From Cristatella mucedo (Eukaryota > Bryozoa > Phylactolaemata > Cristatellidae), in NCBI GenBank assembly GCA_009760855.2, contig WPIO01000015.1:5892501-5932500 (forward strand): DNA of 40,000 nt, written 5' to 3'. Shown here in pieces: positions 1 through 31,386 of the stretch. The notes under the pieces were generated by a model, which worked only from the letters and a program-made list of their open reading frames with translations, made no database searches and was not told the origin of the DNA. The position numbers and the translations under genes are program-made. Within the stretch, counting starts at the first letter, position 1; every line of letters begins with the position of its first letter.

Positions 1-389
1 CGGACTCTCGCGGCTCACGCTGTTCGTGCTCCGCGCGTCTAGTGTGTATGGGCTGCGTATATCAAACGGTAGCTCAAATAGTCCGGAAGGAAGCCGAGGG
101 GAGCAGTTGTGTAAGAATGGCACAGGCGCTTACGAAAACGTAGGAACTAACCTTGTTCAGCCATGCTTTGCTAAAAAAAACTCCTTCAGGCATCGACTCC
201 TGGAACACATATTTTCATTGCTGGTGTTCAGAGTGTAATGGCGAAATATCTAAGACAATAAATACCCTTCCTTCTCGGATAGGAAGTCGTTTCTTGTAAT
301 CATACTCAATCGCGTTCGAATTCATCCGCTAAGCACGCCGGCTTCTTGGTTTGTGGCCTGGGTCTTCATCTTTCTGGTCCGTTTACTGT
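1..389. other. No gene recognised
   Basis: Short non-repetitive sequence with a plus-strand AATAAA at 257-262. A 70-codon frame at 26-238 has no recognisable feature. Confidence 0.5.
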
Positions 390-575
390 CAGCTCAATGA
401 GCTTAACTGAACAACGATAAAACTCACATAATAAAACACACACTAGATCAATCAAAACTGGAGGTGGAGTTGCTATTATCGTGCGCTCGAAATTCAACTT
501 CAAGCCATTTGCAGTACCCTCGAAGCAGTCTTTTGAATCAATTGTCTTGGTCTCATCCGGAAATAAGCTAATAAT
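390..575 (+). mobile_element. LINE family I endonuclease-domain fragment
   Basis: The frame at about 461-575 reads GGGVAIIVRSKFNFKPFAV then SFESIVLVSS, the central part of an APE-type endonuclease of L2/CR1 LINEs. It is cut off at 575 by (AAT)n and an inverted LINE tail. A fragment only. Confidence 0.65.
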
Positions 576-820
576 AATAATAATTATTATTATTATTATA
601 ATGCACTTGATACAGCGCCCTCAGAGAACTCAATCTCTCTCTAGGCGCTTTACATTTGCTTCAAAGGGAAATGCAATTGAATGGTGAGTAATATCATGCT
701 TGATAAACAAACAAAATGAATAACATGATTAGGGGTGACATGCACAGGGTCAGTATGCAAATGTGGTTAGTGGCAGCATGCACAGTGTCAGCACACATAA
801 GCACATCAAGGACGAATCAC
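575..820 (-). mobile_element. Inverted LINE family I 3' end
   Basis: Starts with (AAT/ATT)n and the tail hairpin, then 3' UTR in minus orientation. It matches 2185-2400 in reverse complement over its length, including TGATAAACAAACAAAATGAA. It ends at GGACGAATCAC, directly abutting the plus-strand RT fragment. Confidence 0.85.
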
Positions 821-2400
821 GGAAACCGAGAGAACTTCAGCAACTACCGCCCAGTCTCCCTTCTACCATTCATATCAAAGACACTGGAACGGGTCGTGGC
901 GGATCAGTTGAACTCATATATCGAAACATCACACCTTGCTAGTAAGTTCCAGTCTGGCTTTAGAGCTAATCACTCCACAGAGTCAGCATTGCTTAGGGTA
1001 TACAACGACCTACTTAGGAATGCAGACATGGGTAGAGTGTCTCTGCTTGTTTTGCTCGATCTTTCGGCAGCTTTTGATACCATCGATCACAAAGCTCTTC
1101 TAGAGCACCTCTCATCTCGCCTGGGCATCACTGGAACTGCTCTGCAGTGGTTCAGGTCCTATCTCAGTGGGAGACTCCAGAGTATTGATGTGAATGGACA
1201 AAGATCATCTGAGGTACCTCTGAAATATGGGGTACCTCAGGGCTCCGTGCTAGGTCCGGTTCTTTTCACTTTTTATACTCCCCCTCTTGCTGATGTGATT
1301 GCCAAGCACAATCTAGGCTTTCACTTCTATGTGGATGACACTCAGTTGTACCTTTGCTTTGATCCCTTCCAGCCTTCGAGCACCTCAAACTCTCTCAACT
1401 CACTTGCCGCATGTATTGATGACATCCGCACATGGATGGCAGCATATTTTCTAAAACTAAATGATGATAAAACTAACTTACTAGTTATGGGCAAACCCAG
1501 TGTGCTTTACAAATTGGAAAGGCTGACGCTCAAAATTGGCTCTGCCAGCATATCTCCTGTTGAATCAGCTCGAAATCTAGGTGTCATATTTCCAAGCGAC
1601 CTCTCGACGACCATATCAGCTCCACAGTCAAATCTGCCTATTTTCAGCTTCATAACATTGCTAAAATTCGGGCTTGTTTAGATAAGGATGCCACGTCTAA
1701 GTTGGTCCATGCATTCGTGACATCACGTCTCGACTTCTGCAACTCACTGCTTACTGGCCTACCAGCATGTGCGATCAGGCGATTGCAGCTGGTGCAAAAC
1801 TCTGCAGCTAGGCTTGTCTGTCGTGAGCGTCGCAATTGCCACATTACACCACTTCTGGCCGACCTGCACTGGCTACCAGTCAAGCAACGGATTGACTTCA
1901 AGGTTTTGTCGCTCACTTTTAGGTCACTTCATTCTGTGGCTCCAGCCTATCTCTCAGATATACTCCCCCGTGAGGCCAAGCATCGTACTTATCGCACTTA
2001 TCGGAATCCAACAGTCTAGAAATACCTCATACAAACCTTAAATCCTTTGGAGACCGTGCATTTAGTTCGTATGCTCCCAAAGCCTGGAACTCCCTCCCGA
2101 CCTGCATCAGAACATCCCCTGACCTCACCACATTTAAAAAGAACTTAAAACACACCTATTTAGGTCAGCATTTAGTGGATCCCTGTGATTCGTCCTTGAT
2201 GTGCTTATGTGTGCTGACACTGTGCATGGCCACTAACCACATTTGCATGTCACCCCTAACCATGTTATTCATTTTGTTTGTTTATCAAGCATGATATTAC
2301 TCACCATTCAATTGCATTTCCTTTGCAGCAAAAGTAAAACGCCCAGAAAGAGATTGAGTTCTCTGAGGGCGCTTTATCAAGTGCATTATTATTATTATTA
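821..2400 (+). mobile_element. LINE family I copy A: reverse transcriptase to 3' tail
   Basis: The RT frame runs from NYRPVSLLPFISKTLERV through motif A (LLDLSAAFDTIDH), motif B (GVPQGSVLGP) and motif C (FYVDD, with Val instead of the usual Ala) to about 1600. A frameshift in the SDLSLDDHISS region moves the frame, which resumes about 1702-2019 (LVHAFVTSRLDFCNSLL onward). The 3' UTR and tail hairpin (2340-2372) end in (ATT)n. It is a 5'-truncated, non-functional L2/CR1-like copy. Confidence 0.9.
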
Positions 2401-2486
2401 AAACTGAACTGCTATTCACAGGAAATTCCCAAGCCGGACTCGCAGAAGACTGCTCCTCTATTAGATGACTTTGTACAACCGTCACA

Positions 2487-3030
2487 GTGTGCTCGAGGAA
2501 TTTAGGTGTCGCCTTTGATAACTGCCTAAATTTTTAAAGCTTCATTAAGAAGACTGCCTCCACAGCTATCCATCACGTCAGATCCTTATCGAAGATTAGG
2601 AGCTGTCTGCCACGGTGGCTTGCAAAAAATTAAACTAGCTCCTTGGTTCTGTCCAGGCTTGATGATCACAATTTCATTTCGGCAGGTCAATCGAAAAAGC
2701 CACGAGGCCACTACAGCTGGTGACGAATATGGCTGCTAGGATAGTTCAAAAGCACAAGGGTTCAGCCTTTGCTGAAGAAGATGACTGCCGGATGATCAAC
2801 AGATACAGAGTACAGTTCTTAGGCTGACCCTTAGGCTCACCGTAACTTGGCTCATTCACACCTAGCTGTACTGCTGCATCAGTTTCAGCTGCCTCGTGCC
2901 CCCAGGTCCTCCGTGGAGAATAAATTAGCTGTTCCATTCCTATGCTTAAAGGCTGCTGGCGACACGAGCTTTTGCTCAGCAAGTCCTAGACTGTTGAGCT
3001 CACCTCTGCAATTCTTAAGCAACAACATCT
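2487..3030 (+). mobile_element. LINE family II 3' fragment
   Basis: Degenerate copy of the segment at 13770-14260: AATTTAGGTGTCGC, CTTCATT-AGAAGACTGC and CAGTTTCAGCTGCCTCGTGC are shared. No open frame survives. It follows the tail of LINE copy A directly. Confidence 0.75.
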
Positions 3031-3459
3031 AGTCTGCAGCTGCCGACTGTAGCACATCCTTTCCAGCAGTCCTGAGCTGAGACTCACGACCTCAACTGCT
3101 CCCGTGACTCAGCTATGTTTCTCACTTTCTCTTTGTTGAGTGAAATGAAGTCTGTTAGCAATCGAATGCGTACCGAAAGTCGCTTAGGCTTCGAGTGCAC
3201 TAAACCAAACTCTCCTGTGTGGTCAAGAATAGCTAGCCCACTGATGACTCTGTGCGACAGCACCGCACGAACACGCTCACTGAAGAATCGCACGGTCGCG
3301 GCTATAACCAGGCTGCAGCTTGGACTGATGCAAGCCATCAGCGCGACGGCGTACACCGCTGTTCGATCGAGCAATCAACGGTAGGAAAGCAGTGGCAGAG
3401 GCTAGTGCGAGAGCACCCTGGAGCAGATCATCAGCCAAAATGAGGTGCATGCACAAGTG
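3031..3459. other. No gene recognised
   Basis: Sequence between LINE family II debris and the MEIOC poly(A) signal. Short frames on both strands overlap one another and none resembles a known domain. Confidence 0.5.
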
Positions 3460-5280
3460 ACGCCTGAACCATCTTGTGTTTATTAGGAACACTTAACTTC
3501 AACCGAGCGCGGCAGCGGCAGCGAGGGGCGTGCGGGAAGCTCGCTCTCCCCGCGCCGATGGTCTTACGACCAGACCGTGAACATGGCGAGCTCTTACAAG
3601 CGCCGGCGCTGTCCGATGGCTGACAGAGAGCACAGGGAGCGGGCGAGGTCGGTCCGAGCCCGAGCAGGCGTCGGTCCGCAGGCTCGCTCCAGCGACGACA
3701 AGCCATCGGCACTCGATCGGACAACGGCAGGGCAGCTGTACCGCAGACACTCGCGGACGAGTCGGAAAATTGGAATGTACAAAAAAGTGGGCTCATACGG
3801 AACAAGCCGATGGGCCATGCCTACGGCCCTTAGACGACGAACTACAGATGGCGCTAGCTCGCTGGCACGCAATCCTGCACAGGGCACAAACCCACAAGCT
3901 TGTGGGAGGGGCGGTCCCGCTTGTTGCAAAGTGCACACGGGCTCCGGCGATCGATCAAGCCAAGCAACTGCAGCCGCGAACGTGCAGGACACGACGGCGC
4001 TGCCCCCACTCCGTGGAGCTGCACTGACCGGGCCGAGCCCACCGGGTGCAAAAAGCTCACAGCCGACTTCCTCCTGCCCGACAGGCACAAGTACAATAAT
4101 GCACGGCGGCCTGCTAGGCCGATGTCTGCTTGCCGAAGCCAGCGTAGCTCACCTATGTCGATGGTGCTGGAATCGAAAATCCATCTACAGCCCAACTACT
4201 ACTGTGCACGGGACTATGCAAAATATCGGCATCAATTCACTACTGTTGCATGAGCAGAGGAATGATGGATTATTCTACGGGTGACAGGCTCGACAGAGGA
4301 GCAGCAGAAGGAGCATTACGCTACAGATCACCACAGTTAACTACTACACCGGGCCAGCCTTGCTGCCCACCGGAAGCCGCGTGCCTACCACCGCTGCGGT
4401 GGCCGGTGGCAGCACTAGCAGCAAAAGAAGTTGGCAACACAATTTCCACGATGGCAGCACTATCGGCAGCTGCAAAGCAGCAGCAGCATGCGTGCAGCCT
4501 ACCACGATGCAGTCGGTCGAAGCGTGCGCTAGACCGAAGCCACCACCCACCTACCCACCCAGCCACCACCGTCACTAAACTGCTTGCTTAAAGGAAATAT
4601 GCACACTAAGCCTCGTTACACAGCGGCGCCAAGCTGGCACATCATGCCGCCAGGGTGATCGCCGGCAATGCCGTGCAGGCCTGCAAGGAATTAAGTAGCA
4701 GCCGGGTCCGGAACATTTTGGCAATAGAGAGCGGGCCGCCATTGGCCGGATTGACGGCCAGGTGCACAAAAAAAACGGAGATACAGACTAGAATGCAGAT
4801 GCGAGGGCGGACGGCCCTCGGCTAGCAAGCACAAATCACACGGGATTATGACAGCAGAAGAAATTGCACATACGCACATCATTGCGTATCCACTACCACA
4901 CACCGGAGATTCAGCAGGCCTGACTTTTCACGTTAACCGAGGTCAACCAAGTATATCACAGTCGTGAGTTCTAGCACTCAAAGCAGCACCGGGTGCCATG
5001 TCGGCTCCTTTGGCAGCCGAGATCCGGTGGGCGGGTCCCCAACCCGAAAGCCGTGCCGCCGACATCGCAGCGATGCTTGCCGGCCGGCACACTCCGACAC
5101 GCTCGCCAAGCCGGCATCGGCTGATGCCGGCTAATCACAAAGAGGCAAGAAAGCAGGAAGTGAGTTATGCAGGGAAAAATAAACTCTTAGAGGCGAAAAC
5201 AAGGCCCACAAGCCACGGCCGCCGTTGCACGATCCAGACGAAACGCCTCGTCCGGCTGCGGCGACACTTTGCTGCTTCAC
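3460..5280 (-). other. Probable MEIOC 3' UTR with poly(A) signal
   Basis: Downstream of the MEIOC stop the DNA stays GC-rich until about 3490 and then drops to AT-rich sequence. The only minus-strand AATAAA I found in this interval is at 3484-3479, just at that boundary. Open frames on both strands here (for example 3577-4284 plus, 4088-3594 minus) show no recognisable domain and look like by-products of GC richness. The UTR call is inferred from position, composition and the signal. Confidence 0.45.
3479..3484 (-). terminator. Candidate poly(A) signal AATAAA for MEIOC
   Basis: Minus-strand AATAAA followed by CACAAGATGG and a short GT-containing stretch. It lies 1.8 kb past the stop codon at the edge of the GC-rich block. 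Confidence 0.4.
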
Positions 5281-25162
<19,882 letters not shown>

Positions 25163-25796
25163 GCTGCTCTGGGGAGAGCGAAAATTAAAAAAAAAACACC
25201 TCCAGCTCCTCTGTCTACACACGGGGGCGGCGCAGCAGCGGCAAAAGCAGCATGGCCACTTCGCATGGGCTCCCCTGGGAGGCAAGGAGTCCAAGCCCTT
25301 GCACCAAGACAGTGACCGCTCGCCATGTCGCCGAGGCTGGCATGGAACATCCACCAGGGGCAACGGCCAGCAGGCCGACGGGCGCACGATTTGCTTTCCG
25401 ACCAAGCTCAGGCGGACACGATGAGATCAACTCTCAGCTTGGTCGACAACGACTCGGAAAAGGCAAAGGGATGATGGATGAGCGCAGTTTCTTAGCAGCA
25501 TAAGCATGACTACGGGTCGAGATGGCAGCAGCAATGACGAGAGGAGGGGCAGCAGCATGTGCAGCAGCAGCAGTTTCGCGACGATTGATCCATTGAGGCA
25601 GGGGGAGCTCAATCCTCAAAGCGCAACACAGCAAGCCCTCTTAGCCTCAGCAGCCTGCGGCACTGCGACTGCAAGCTACTTGCGCTGCAAGTGTATCAGT
25701 GGCTAGCTGCGGTTGACGCGGCGCTGCCGGTGACTTGCTAGCTGTGTTTCGGGTAGCACGTGTGCCCAGAAATACAGGGGCATGCATGTGTCTGAG

Positions 25797-25945
25797 ATGG
25801 AGAACAAGAGAGACTCAAAGAGAGAAGAGAAGAAAGGAGTTAAGAAAACCAGAGACACGGGGATGGAAGGACAGAGACAGAGGGGACAAAGATAGATAGG
25901 ACAAAGACAGAGGCAGACGACGGTGAAGGACGAGGACGAAAAGTT
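25797..25945. repeat. Purine-rich tract
   Basis: About 150 bp almost entirely A/G on the plus strand with GACAGAG- and GACAAAGA-like units, less regular than a microsatellite. Confidence 0.75.
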
Positions 25946-26089
25946 AAAACTGCACCGAAACAGCTATCCACTGCCGAGTAGCAAACAATCACGCTGTTAT
26001 AAATGCACATGCAAATGCAACGGAACCGGCTGCCGGCTTAAAATAGCGCAGCTTCATCACCCCACCCAATAATAATTTAGAGTTTAGGT

Positions 26090-26232
26090 TAAGAAGATTA
26101 CCAGATCTGACAGCATTATTTATACGTTCCAAGAAAGACTGACGTGGCAGGAAATACAGAATTGCCTGCTGCAGGACTCAAAACCACGACCTGGGTCGTG
26201 TGAGCACCTTACCATTAGAGCACGATGCAGCA
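26090..26232 (-). mobile_element. Degenerate tRNA-derived SINE
   Basis: On the minus strand: TGCTCTAATGGTAAGGTGCT, CACGACCCAGGTCGTGG and TTTTGAGTCCTGCAGCAGGC resemble the head of SINE family 2. A short (GCA)n run follows at 26227. The remainder is weakly similar, so the boundaries are approximate. Confidence 0.55.
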
Positions 26233-27929
26233 GCAGCAGCAGCAGCAGAGACAATGAGAAAGAAAGGTGCACACATGTATGTGTAACTGGAAGATCCAGC
26301 AGGAAGCTGAGCAAGCCGACCAGCAAGAGGGTCGTGCGGGAGTCACTTCACTGTGCGTTTCGATCGACTCGCACACACTGAGCAGTAGCAAGACACTGCA
26401 AGCAGTGGTCGAGCAATGTCTGATGCAATACATGGCAGTAGGGCTTAAATTTGCACGCACCTTCATCAACAGACACACGTGCCCACAGGCAACTACCCAG
26501 ATAGTCAGACATCTCTAGGACCAACGCGGCAGAGACCCTACACTCCTTGCATGTGGCACACAAAATACGATCAGAGAAAGAACCATTCTGCCACCAACAT
26601 TCACCTTAGTACTTTGCTGACTGCAGCAACGACAGACGTCTGAGAGTTCAAGCTTGGCGAAAAGCTTCTGTCTTTAGGCACCGTTCACAGAAGCTGCACT
26701 TTCAATGAACAGGCTCGGCGCCCTCACAGCGAGCACACACCAAATTTCTCCAAACTGCTCCTGCGATTGGATAATATCCTATATATTTGCACAGCGTCCT
26801 AAGAGGGATTCTTTCATCTAACTGACTCGCCCTCCTCCTTCTCTTCCTGGCCTTTTCCTCCTTATCCCCTTGTTGACCTCCTACAGCAACTGCAACAGCT
26901 GCCGATTCGTTTTGCTATACACTTGCATGTCCCCTGGTTGTTTACCCACTCCATCTCCATGCCAACCATCTCTCTCTTCTTCTATGTCTTTGCCTCTCTG
27001 TCTGCCTGCCATCCACCCGTCCGTCCACTCACCCACACAGTGCTTGTCTTTTTTGTTTCTCGCTGCTTTGCGTATGTATGCCCTGTGTACGATTCAGAGC
27101 ATTTTACGAATCAGGGGTCCTAGCTACTAACTAACCGGTGGCTCCGAGTGACTTCTTGTGTGCTTTGGCAGTCTGACCTAAGCATGATACACGTGGGCCT
27201 TTGCTTGCCTGCTGTCTAAGCCTGATATCGTGCATATATCCAATCCTTGGTTACTACCTCTCTGGCAGCGATTTGCAAAGTACCTCGATACAGATTTGAT
27301 TCTCTTTATGTCCAATAGAAACGACCTATTATTATTATTATCAGCATCATTATCAGAAGGTTTTATGCAAATATGCCACTCACCTCGCAGTAGGGGGCAG
27401 GCTGGCACTGCAGTGCCAAGCCCCTCACATCGACTGAGCATGATCGAACTCCCGATCGATGTCCCACACCAACAAGAAAACTGAATCATGTGAAACCAGA
27501 TGATCTGATGCTGGCAGCAGTAGGACTGGAGGTCCACCGATTGCATACAAGCCAGCCAGCCACACGGCTGTGCCCACAGTAGGCAGAAGCACAGTAGGCA
27601 GCAGGCCCTCATGTTGCAGTAGATAGAAAAACGACAACTGAAGCAGCACGCCACCTCACTCTACACTGTTTGAGTTGGAACGCTAATTAGGGCCCCTACT
27701 CAGCATGTCCTCCCTAACCTTTGCTGAAAGGTGCTCATAGAGGCTAAAGGACTCAGCATTCAGACCAACTTCATTCACTACCACCATTGCCTGTCCTGCC
27801 AGGCTCACTTCCGGAGTAGCGCCTGCAGGACAAAATTAGAGTAGTCCAGTTCTTCAGCATCTGCAAACATACCTGGCAAGGCTATCATCGCCAGGGTTAC
27901 CATGCTACGTAGATAGATATGTGATAGAT
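26233..27929. other. Upstream of MEIOC exon 1, nothing recognised
   Basis: Unique sequence with a CT-rich part (26820-27040) and a short ATT run (27328-27342). It would be first-intron sequence if the 28-kb region is the MEIOC 5' exon. Confidence 0.45.
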
Positions 27930-28412
27930 ATGTACCCAGGCTAGGTTCGGTTGGCTGGGACCGGGCAGCTATAATGGGAGTAAGGGTCACCGGCTAGGCC
28001 AGGGTCGGACATACGGCATGGCCGGATGTGCGATGACGAGGTCACCGGGGCTCTTGAGTACGAGAAGTTGGCCGAGTAATTCGTGGTGTTGGAGGCTCCC
28101 GGTCTCGCCGAGTTATGCACCTGGATGGGTGCAGGCGTGCTCCGGCGATGCAGCCATGCACGCAAGGCAACGAGTGCCCAAGGCCCGAGCGGAGCTGGAT
28201 AGCACGCTCGTAGTTGTGACTTGTATATTCCCCGTTCTCCGCGTAGCGTGTTCGTGACCCTCCCCCGTGTGTTGGCATCTTTCGGTGGAAGCTCTCGACT
28301 GTGGTGGACGTCGACTCCGACTAGCCAAGCAGTTACTCAGCTAGCCGGATCTTTTACGGCGTAAGCTCGCACTGTTGGATTCGGAGTCGGTACAACGGCA
28401 GGACTGTGGAAG
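27930..28412 (-). promoter_or_regulatory. CpG-rich candidate promoter / 5' exon region of MEIOC
   Basis: GC- and CpG-rich non-repetitive sequence upstream of exon 1 and immediately before the minisatellite. A minus-strand frame (28165-27941) includes MSDPGLAGDPYSHYSCP. A weak phase-0 donor CCG|GTCCCA near 27965 would join it in frame to exon 1. CC|GTATGT near 28013 is a stronger donor but is out of phase. No TATA box stands out. This is inference from position and composition. Confidence 0.25.
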
Positions 28413-29424
28413 CGGCATGGCGGGCGGCATGGCGGGCGGCATGGCGGGCGGCATGGCGGGCGGCATGGCGGGCGGCATGGCGGGCGGCATGGCGGGCGGC
28501 ATGGCGGGCGGCATGGCGGGCGGCATGGCGGGCGGGAGGGCGGGGGGGGGGGCGGCGGGCGGCATGGCGGGCGGCATGGCGGGCGGCATGGCGGGGCATG
28601 GCATGGCGGGCGGCATGGCGGGCGGCATGGGCGGGCGGCATGGCGGGCGGCATGGCGGGCGGGCGGGCATGGCGGGGCGGCATGGCGGGCGGCATGGCGG
28701 GCGGCATGGCGGGCGGGCGGGCATGGCGGGCGGCATGGCGGGCGGCATGGCGGGCGGCATGGCGGGCGGCATGGCGGGCGGCATGGCGGGCGGCATGGCG
28801 GGCGGCATGGCGGGCGGCATGGCGGGGGCATGGCGGGCGGCATGGCGGGCGGCATGGCGGGCGGCATGGCGGGCGGCATGGCGGGCGGCATGGCGGGCGG
28901 CATGGCGGGCGGCATGGCGGGCGGCATGGCGGGCGGCATGGCGGCGGGGCGGCATGGCGGGGGCATGGCGGGCGGCATGGCGGGCGGCATGGCGGGCGGC
29001 ATGGCGGGCGGCATGGCGGGCGGCATGGCGGGCGGCATGGCGGGCGGCATGGCGGGCGGCATGGCGGGCGGCATGGCGGGGGGCGGGGCATGGCGGGCGG
29101 CATGGCGGGCGGGCATGGCGGGCGGCATGGCGGGCGGCATGGCGGGCGGCATGGCGGGCGGCATGGCGGGCGGCATGGCGGGCGGCATGGCGGGCGGCAT
29201 GGCGGGCGGCATGGCGGGCGGCATGGCGGCGGCATGGCGGCGGCATGGCGGCGGCATGGCGGCGGCATGGCGGCGGCATGGCGGCGGCATGGCGGCGGCA
29301 TGGCGGCGGCATGGCGGCGGCATGGCGGGCGGCGGCGGCATGGCGGCGGCATGGCGGCGGCATGGCGGCGGCATGGCGGCGGCATGGCGGCGGCATGGCG
29401 GCGGCATGGCGGCGGCATGGCGGG
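28413..29424. repeat. GC-rich minisatellite, 12-bp unit CATGGCGGGCGG shifting to an 11-bp unit
   Basis: Roughly 80 tandem copies. The 12-bp unit fills 28413 to about 29222 with scattered indels; the unit then loses one G (CATGGCGGCGG, 11 bp) to 29424. The array contains no stop in most frames, so both strands show long Met-Ala-Gly, Ala-Trp-Arg, His-Gly-Gly-Arg or Pro-rich frames. These are artefacts. It lies just upstream of the candidate MEIOC promoter. Confidence 0.97.
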
Positions 29425-30206
29425 TTTGGCAGGAAATAGCCTTTGACCCCTGGAACTCGGCTACAGATATATAGATAGATGCTACATACAGTAGCTAGCC
29501 CGGCCTCCTCTACAATCAAGTCACAGTTTGCACGTGTAAGTGCAGGTGCTCACACACGAAGTTGCACGGGATGGAGGGGAAAGGCAAACACTTGCTGCTT
29601 ACTTACATCCATTGTTCTGCTTTGATAGCCAGTTCGTCATCGCAGCAAGCAGACCAGATTGCCCAGGTCCTACAGGCAAGCAAGAGTGGGATGGTGCAAA
29701 GCAGTCACTTCAGCAATCACCAGCAGCAGCAGCAGTGGGTACTGGCTTCAGCATGCAACAGCCACCCACCACCGGGCTGCAAGTGTGTTGGCAGCATCGA
29801 GGGCCAGCACAAACATCAGCAGCAGATCAGACGGGTCGACAAAGGGGCGAGTGAGGCTATCAAGAGATACATCAGTGACAGCCCAGCCCTAAACCCATCT
29901 CCCTTCCTCAGCAGCTAGGGGTGGGCAACAGCCCAAGCCAGGGAAACCGGAATGGAAGGGGAAAGGAATGCATGGAGCTGAACCGAATGAAGGGTACGAA
30001 GGGATACTGCAGGCCTACAGACAGCTGATTGAGTGAGGGGGCTAGGGCAGACACGTCAAATACTAGGTAACAAACGTGCCGGGAGCCACTCCATTTCGGA
30101 TACACTACAGAACAAACTACTGAACTCCGAGATGTATAGTTGTATTTATGTCACTGATCCAGGTCAAATAACTCCAGTAGCTATAACACCAAATGGTATT
30201 GCACTA
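29425..30206. other. No gene recognised
   Basis: Unique sequence after the minisatellite, with short CAG runs near 29720-29740 and 29815-29825. Plus-strand frames of 77-118 codons overlap without domain content. Confidence 0.45.
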
Positions 30207-30264
30207 CACACGCATGCATGCGCGCGCACGCACACACACACACATACACACACACACACTCACA
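30207..30264. repeat. (CG)n/(CA)n compound microsatellite
   Basis: CGCATGCATGCGCGCGCACG followed by (CA)n. Similar architecture to the array at 24.4 kb. Confidence 0.95.
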
Positions 30265-30544
30265 TATAATGCTAGTGCAAAAAACCTATGCACCCTAAAA
30301 ATCGACTTACAATCTCCGATAATTCAGTTTGTTCATGGACTGCAGGCCAACAAATTTCACCAGAGCACGTGATTTGCATGAGTTGGCAATATTTGTGACA
30401 AACTAGACATGCTACCAACCCCTAGTTATCCTACCAGGTGAAAAATATGCACAATGACCCTGCTTTTGTAGTAACAGGGGCAATTTCTGCCAACCGACAT
30501 AGTCACCATTCTCGACAGATATTATTTTCTAATTCCGTCGGAGC

Positions 30545-31241
30545 ACTGCAAAGTGAGACCGCCAGGTTGATCACTGTTGATCAAGTTGATCATGGTCGAT
30601 CATCAAGTACTTCTTGAATCATCTTGGTCGGACATTACTCGCGTTGCACTGCAATGGTGTAGGTCATACCTCAGTGAGAGATTTCAAATTATTGATGTCA
30701 ACGTGCACTTAATCGGCTGCTTTTGAGAATTTACACTCTCCCATTTGAAACGTTAATCGTCTGGCACAATCTGAGCTTCTATTTTAATGCAGAAGACACA
30801 CAGCTGTCCCTGTGTTTTGATCCCCCCGACTTCCAGCACGTCAAAGTCCCTCAACTACGTGGCAGCATGTGTTGCTTCATTCAATGTATGATGACAGCAA
30901 ACACTCTCAGATTGAACGACGATAAGAACAAGTGATCAGTGATGCAAAAACATAGTGCTACTACACAATTAGAAAGCCTAACACTTAAAAATGGGCTCGG
31001 CCAGTATATATCCTGTAGCTTCTCTATGCAATCTGGGTGTTCTGCTGAAAATGACCTTTCACTAGATGACTGCATCAGCTCCTCAGTCAAGTCTGCCGAC
31101 TTTCAGCTGTATACCATTGCAAAAATTCGTGCTTACTTTGCTAAGGATTAACCCCCAAGCTGGTCCGTGCATTTGTGACATCCAGACTAGACTTTTGTAA
31201 CACATTACTTGCAGGTCTTCAGGCCGGTGCAATAACGCTGC
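30545..31241 (+). mobile_element. LINE family I copy G, 5' segment
   Basis: Degenerate RT: codons around 30660 read RSYLSERFQIIDVN, then NAEDTQLSLCFDP at the motif C position (YADD is lost: AED), then NDLSLDDCISSSVKSADFQL. Several frameshifts. It is split at 31241 by a SINE. Confidence 0.82.
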
Positions 31242-31378
31242 CCTGGTTTGGTTCAGTGGCTAAGGTGCTCACCTTTGACGGCCGAGTTCGAGGACTCGAG
31301 CCGTGCATTTTATGTGAAGCGTCTGGAATAGAGATTAAGTTATATTAAGGAGCTACTCAAATGAACAATCTATTTTTT
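31242..31378 (+). mobile_element. tRNA-derived SINE (family 1) nested in LINE copy G, with target-site duplication
   Basis: Head TTTGGTTCAGTGGCTAAGG, B-box region GAGGACTCGAGCC, tail GCGTCTGGAATAGAGATTAAG and CTACTCAAATGAAC. Flanked by AACGCTGC (31234-31241) and AACACTGC (31379-31386), an 8-bp duplication with one mismatch. The LINE reading resumes on the far side. Confidence 0.85.
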
Positions 31379-31386
31379 AACACTGC

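Noticed and set aside
3577-4284. 235-codon plus-strand frame (and a 164-codon minus-strand frame at 3594-4088) as a separate gene
   Set aside because: Overlapping frames on both strands in GC-rich DNA, no domain, and no better coding signal in one frame than another. The interval fits a MEIOC 3' UTR.
28413-29424. CRISPR-like array
   Set aside because: Head-to-tail repeats without unique spacers, in a eukaryotic genome.
28337-29519. Long open frames (up to 392 codons) of Met-Ala-Gly-Gly, Ala-Trp-Arg or Pro-Pro-Cys-Arg repeats on both strands
   Set aside because: They come from a stop-free 11/12-bp tandem repeat. All frames are open together and the unit change shifts the frame, so there is no sign of selection on protein.
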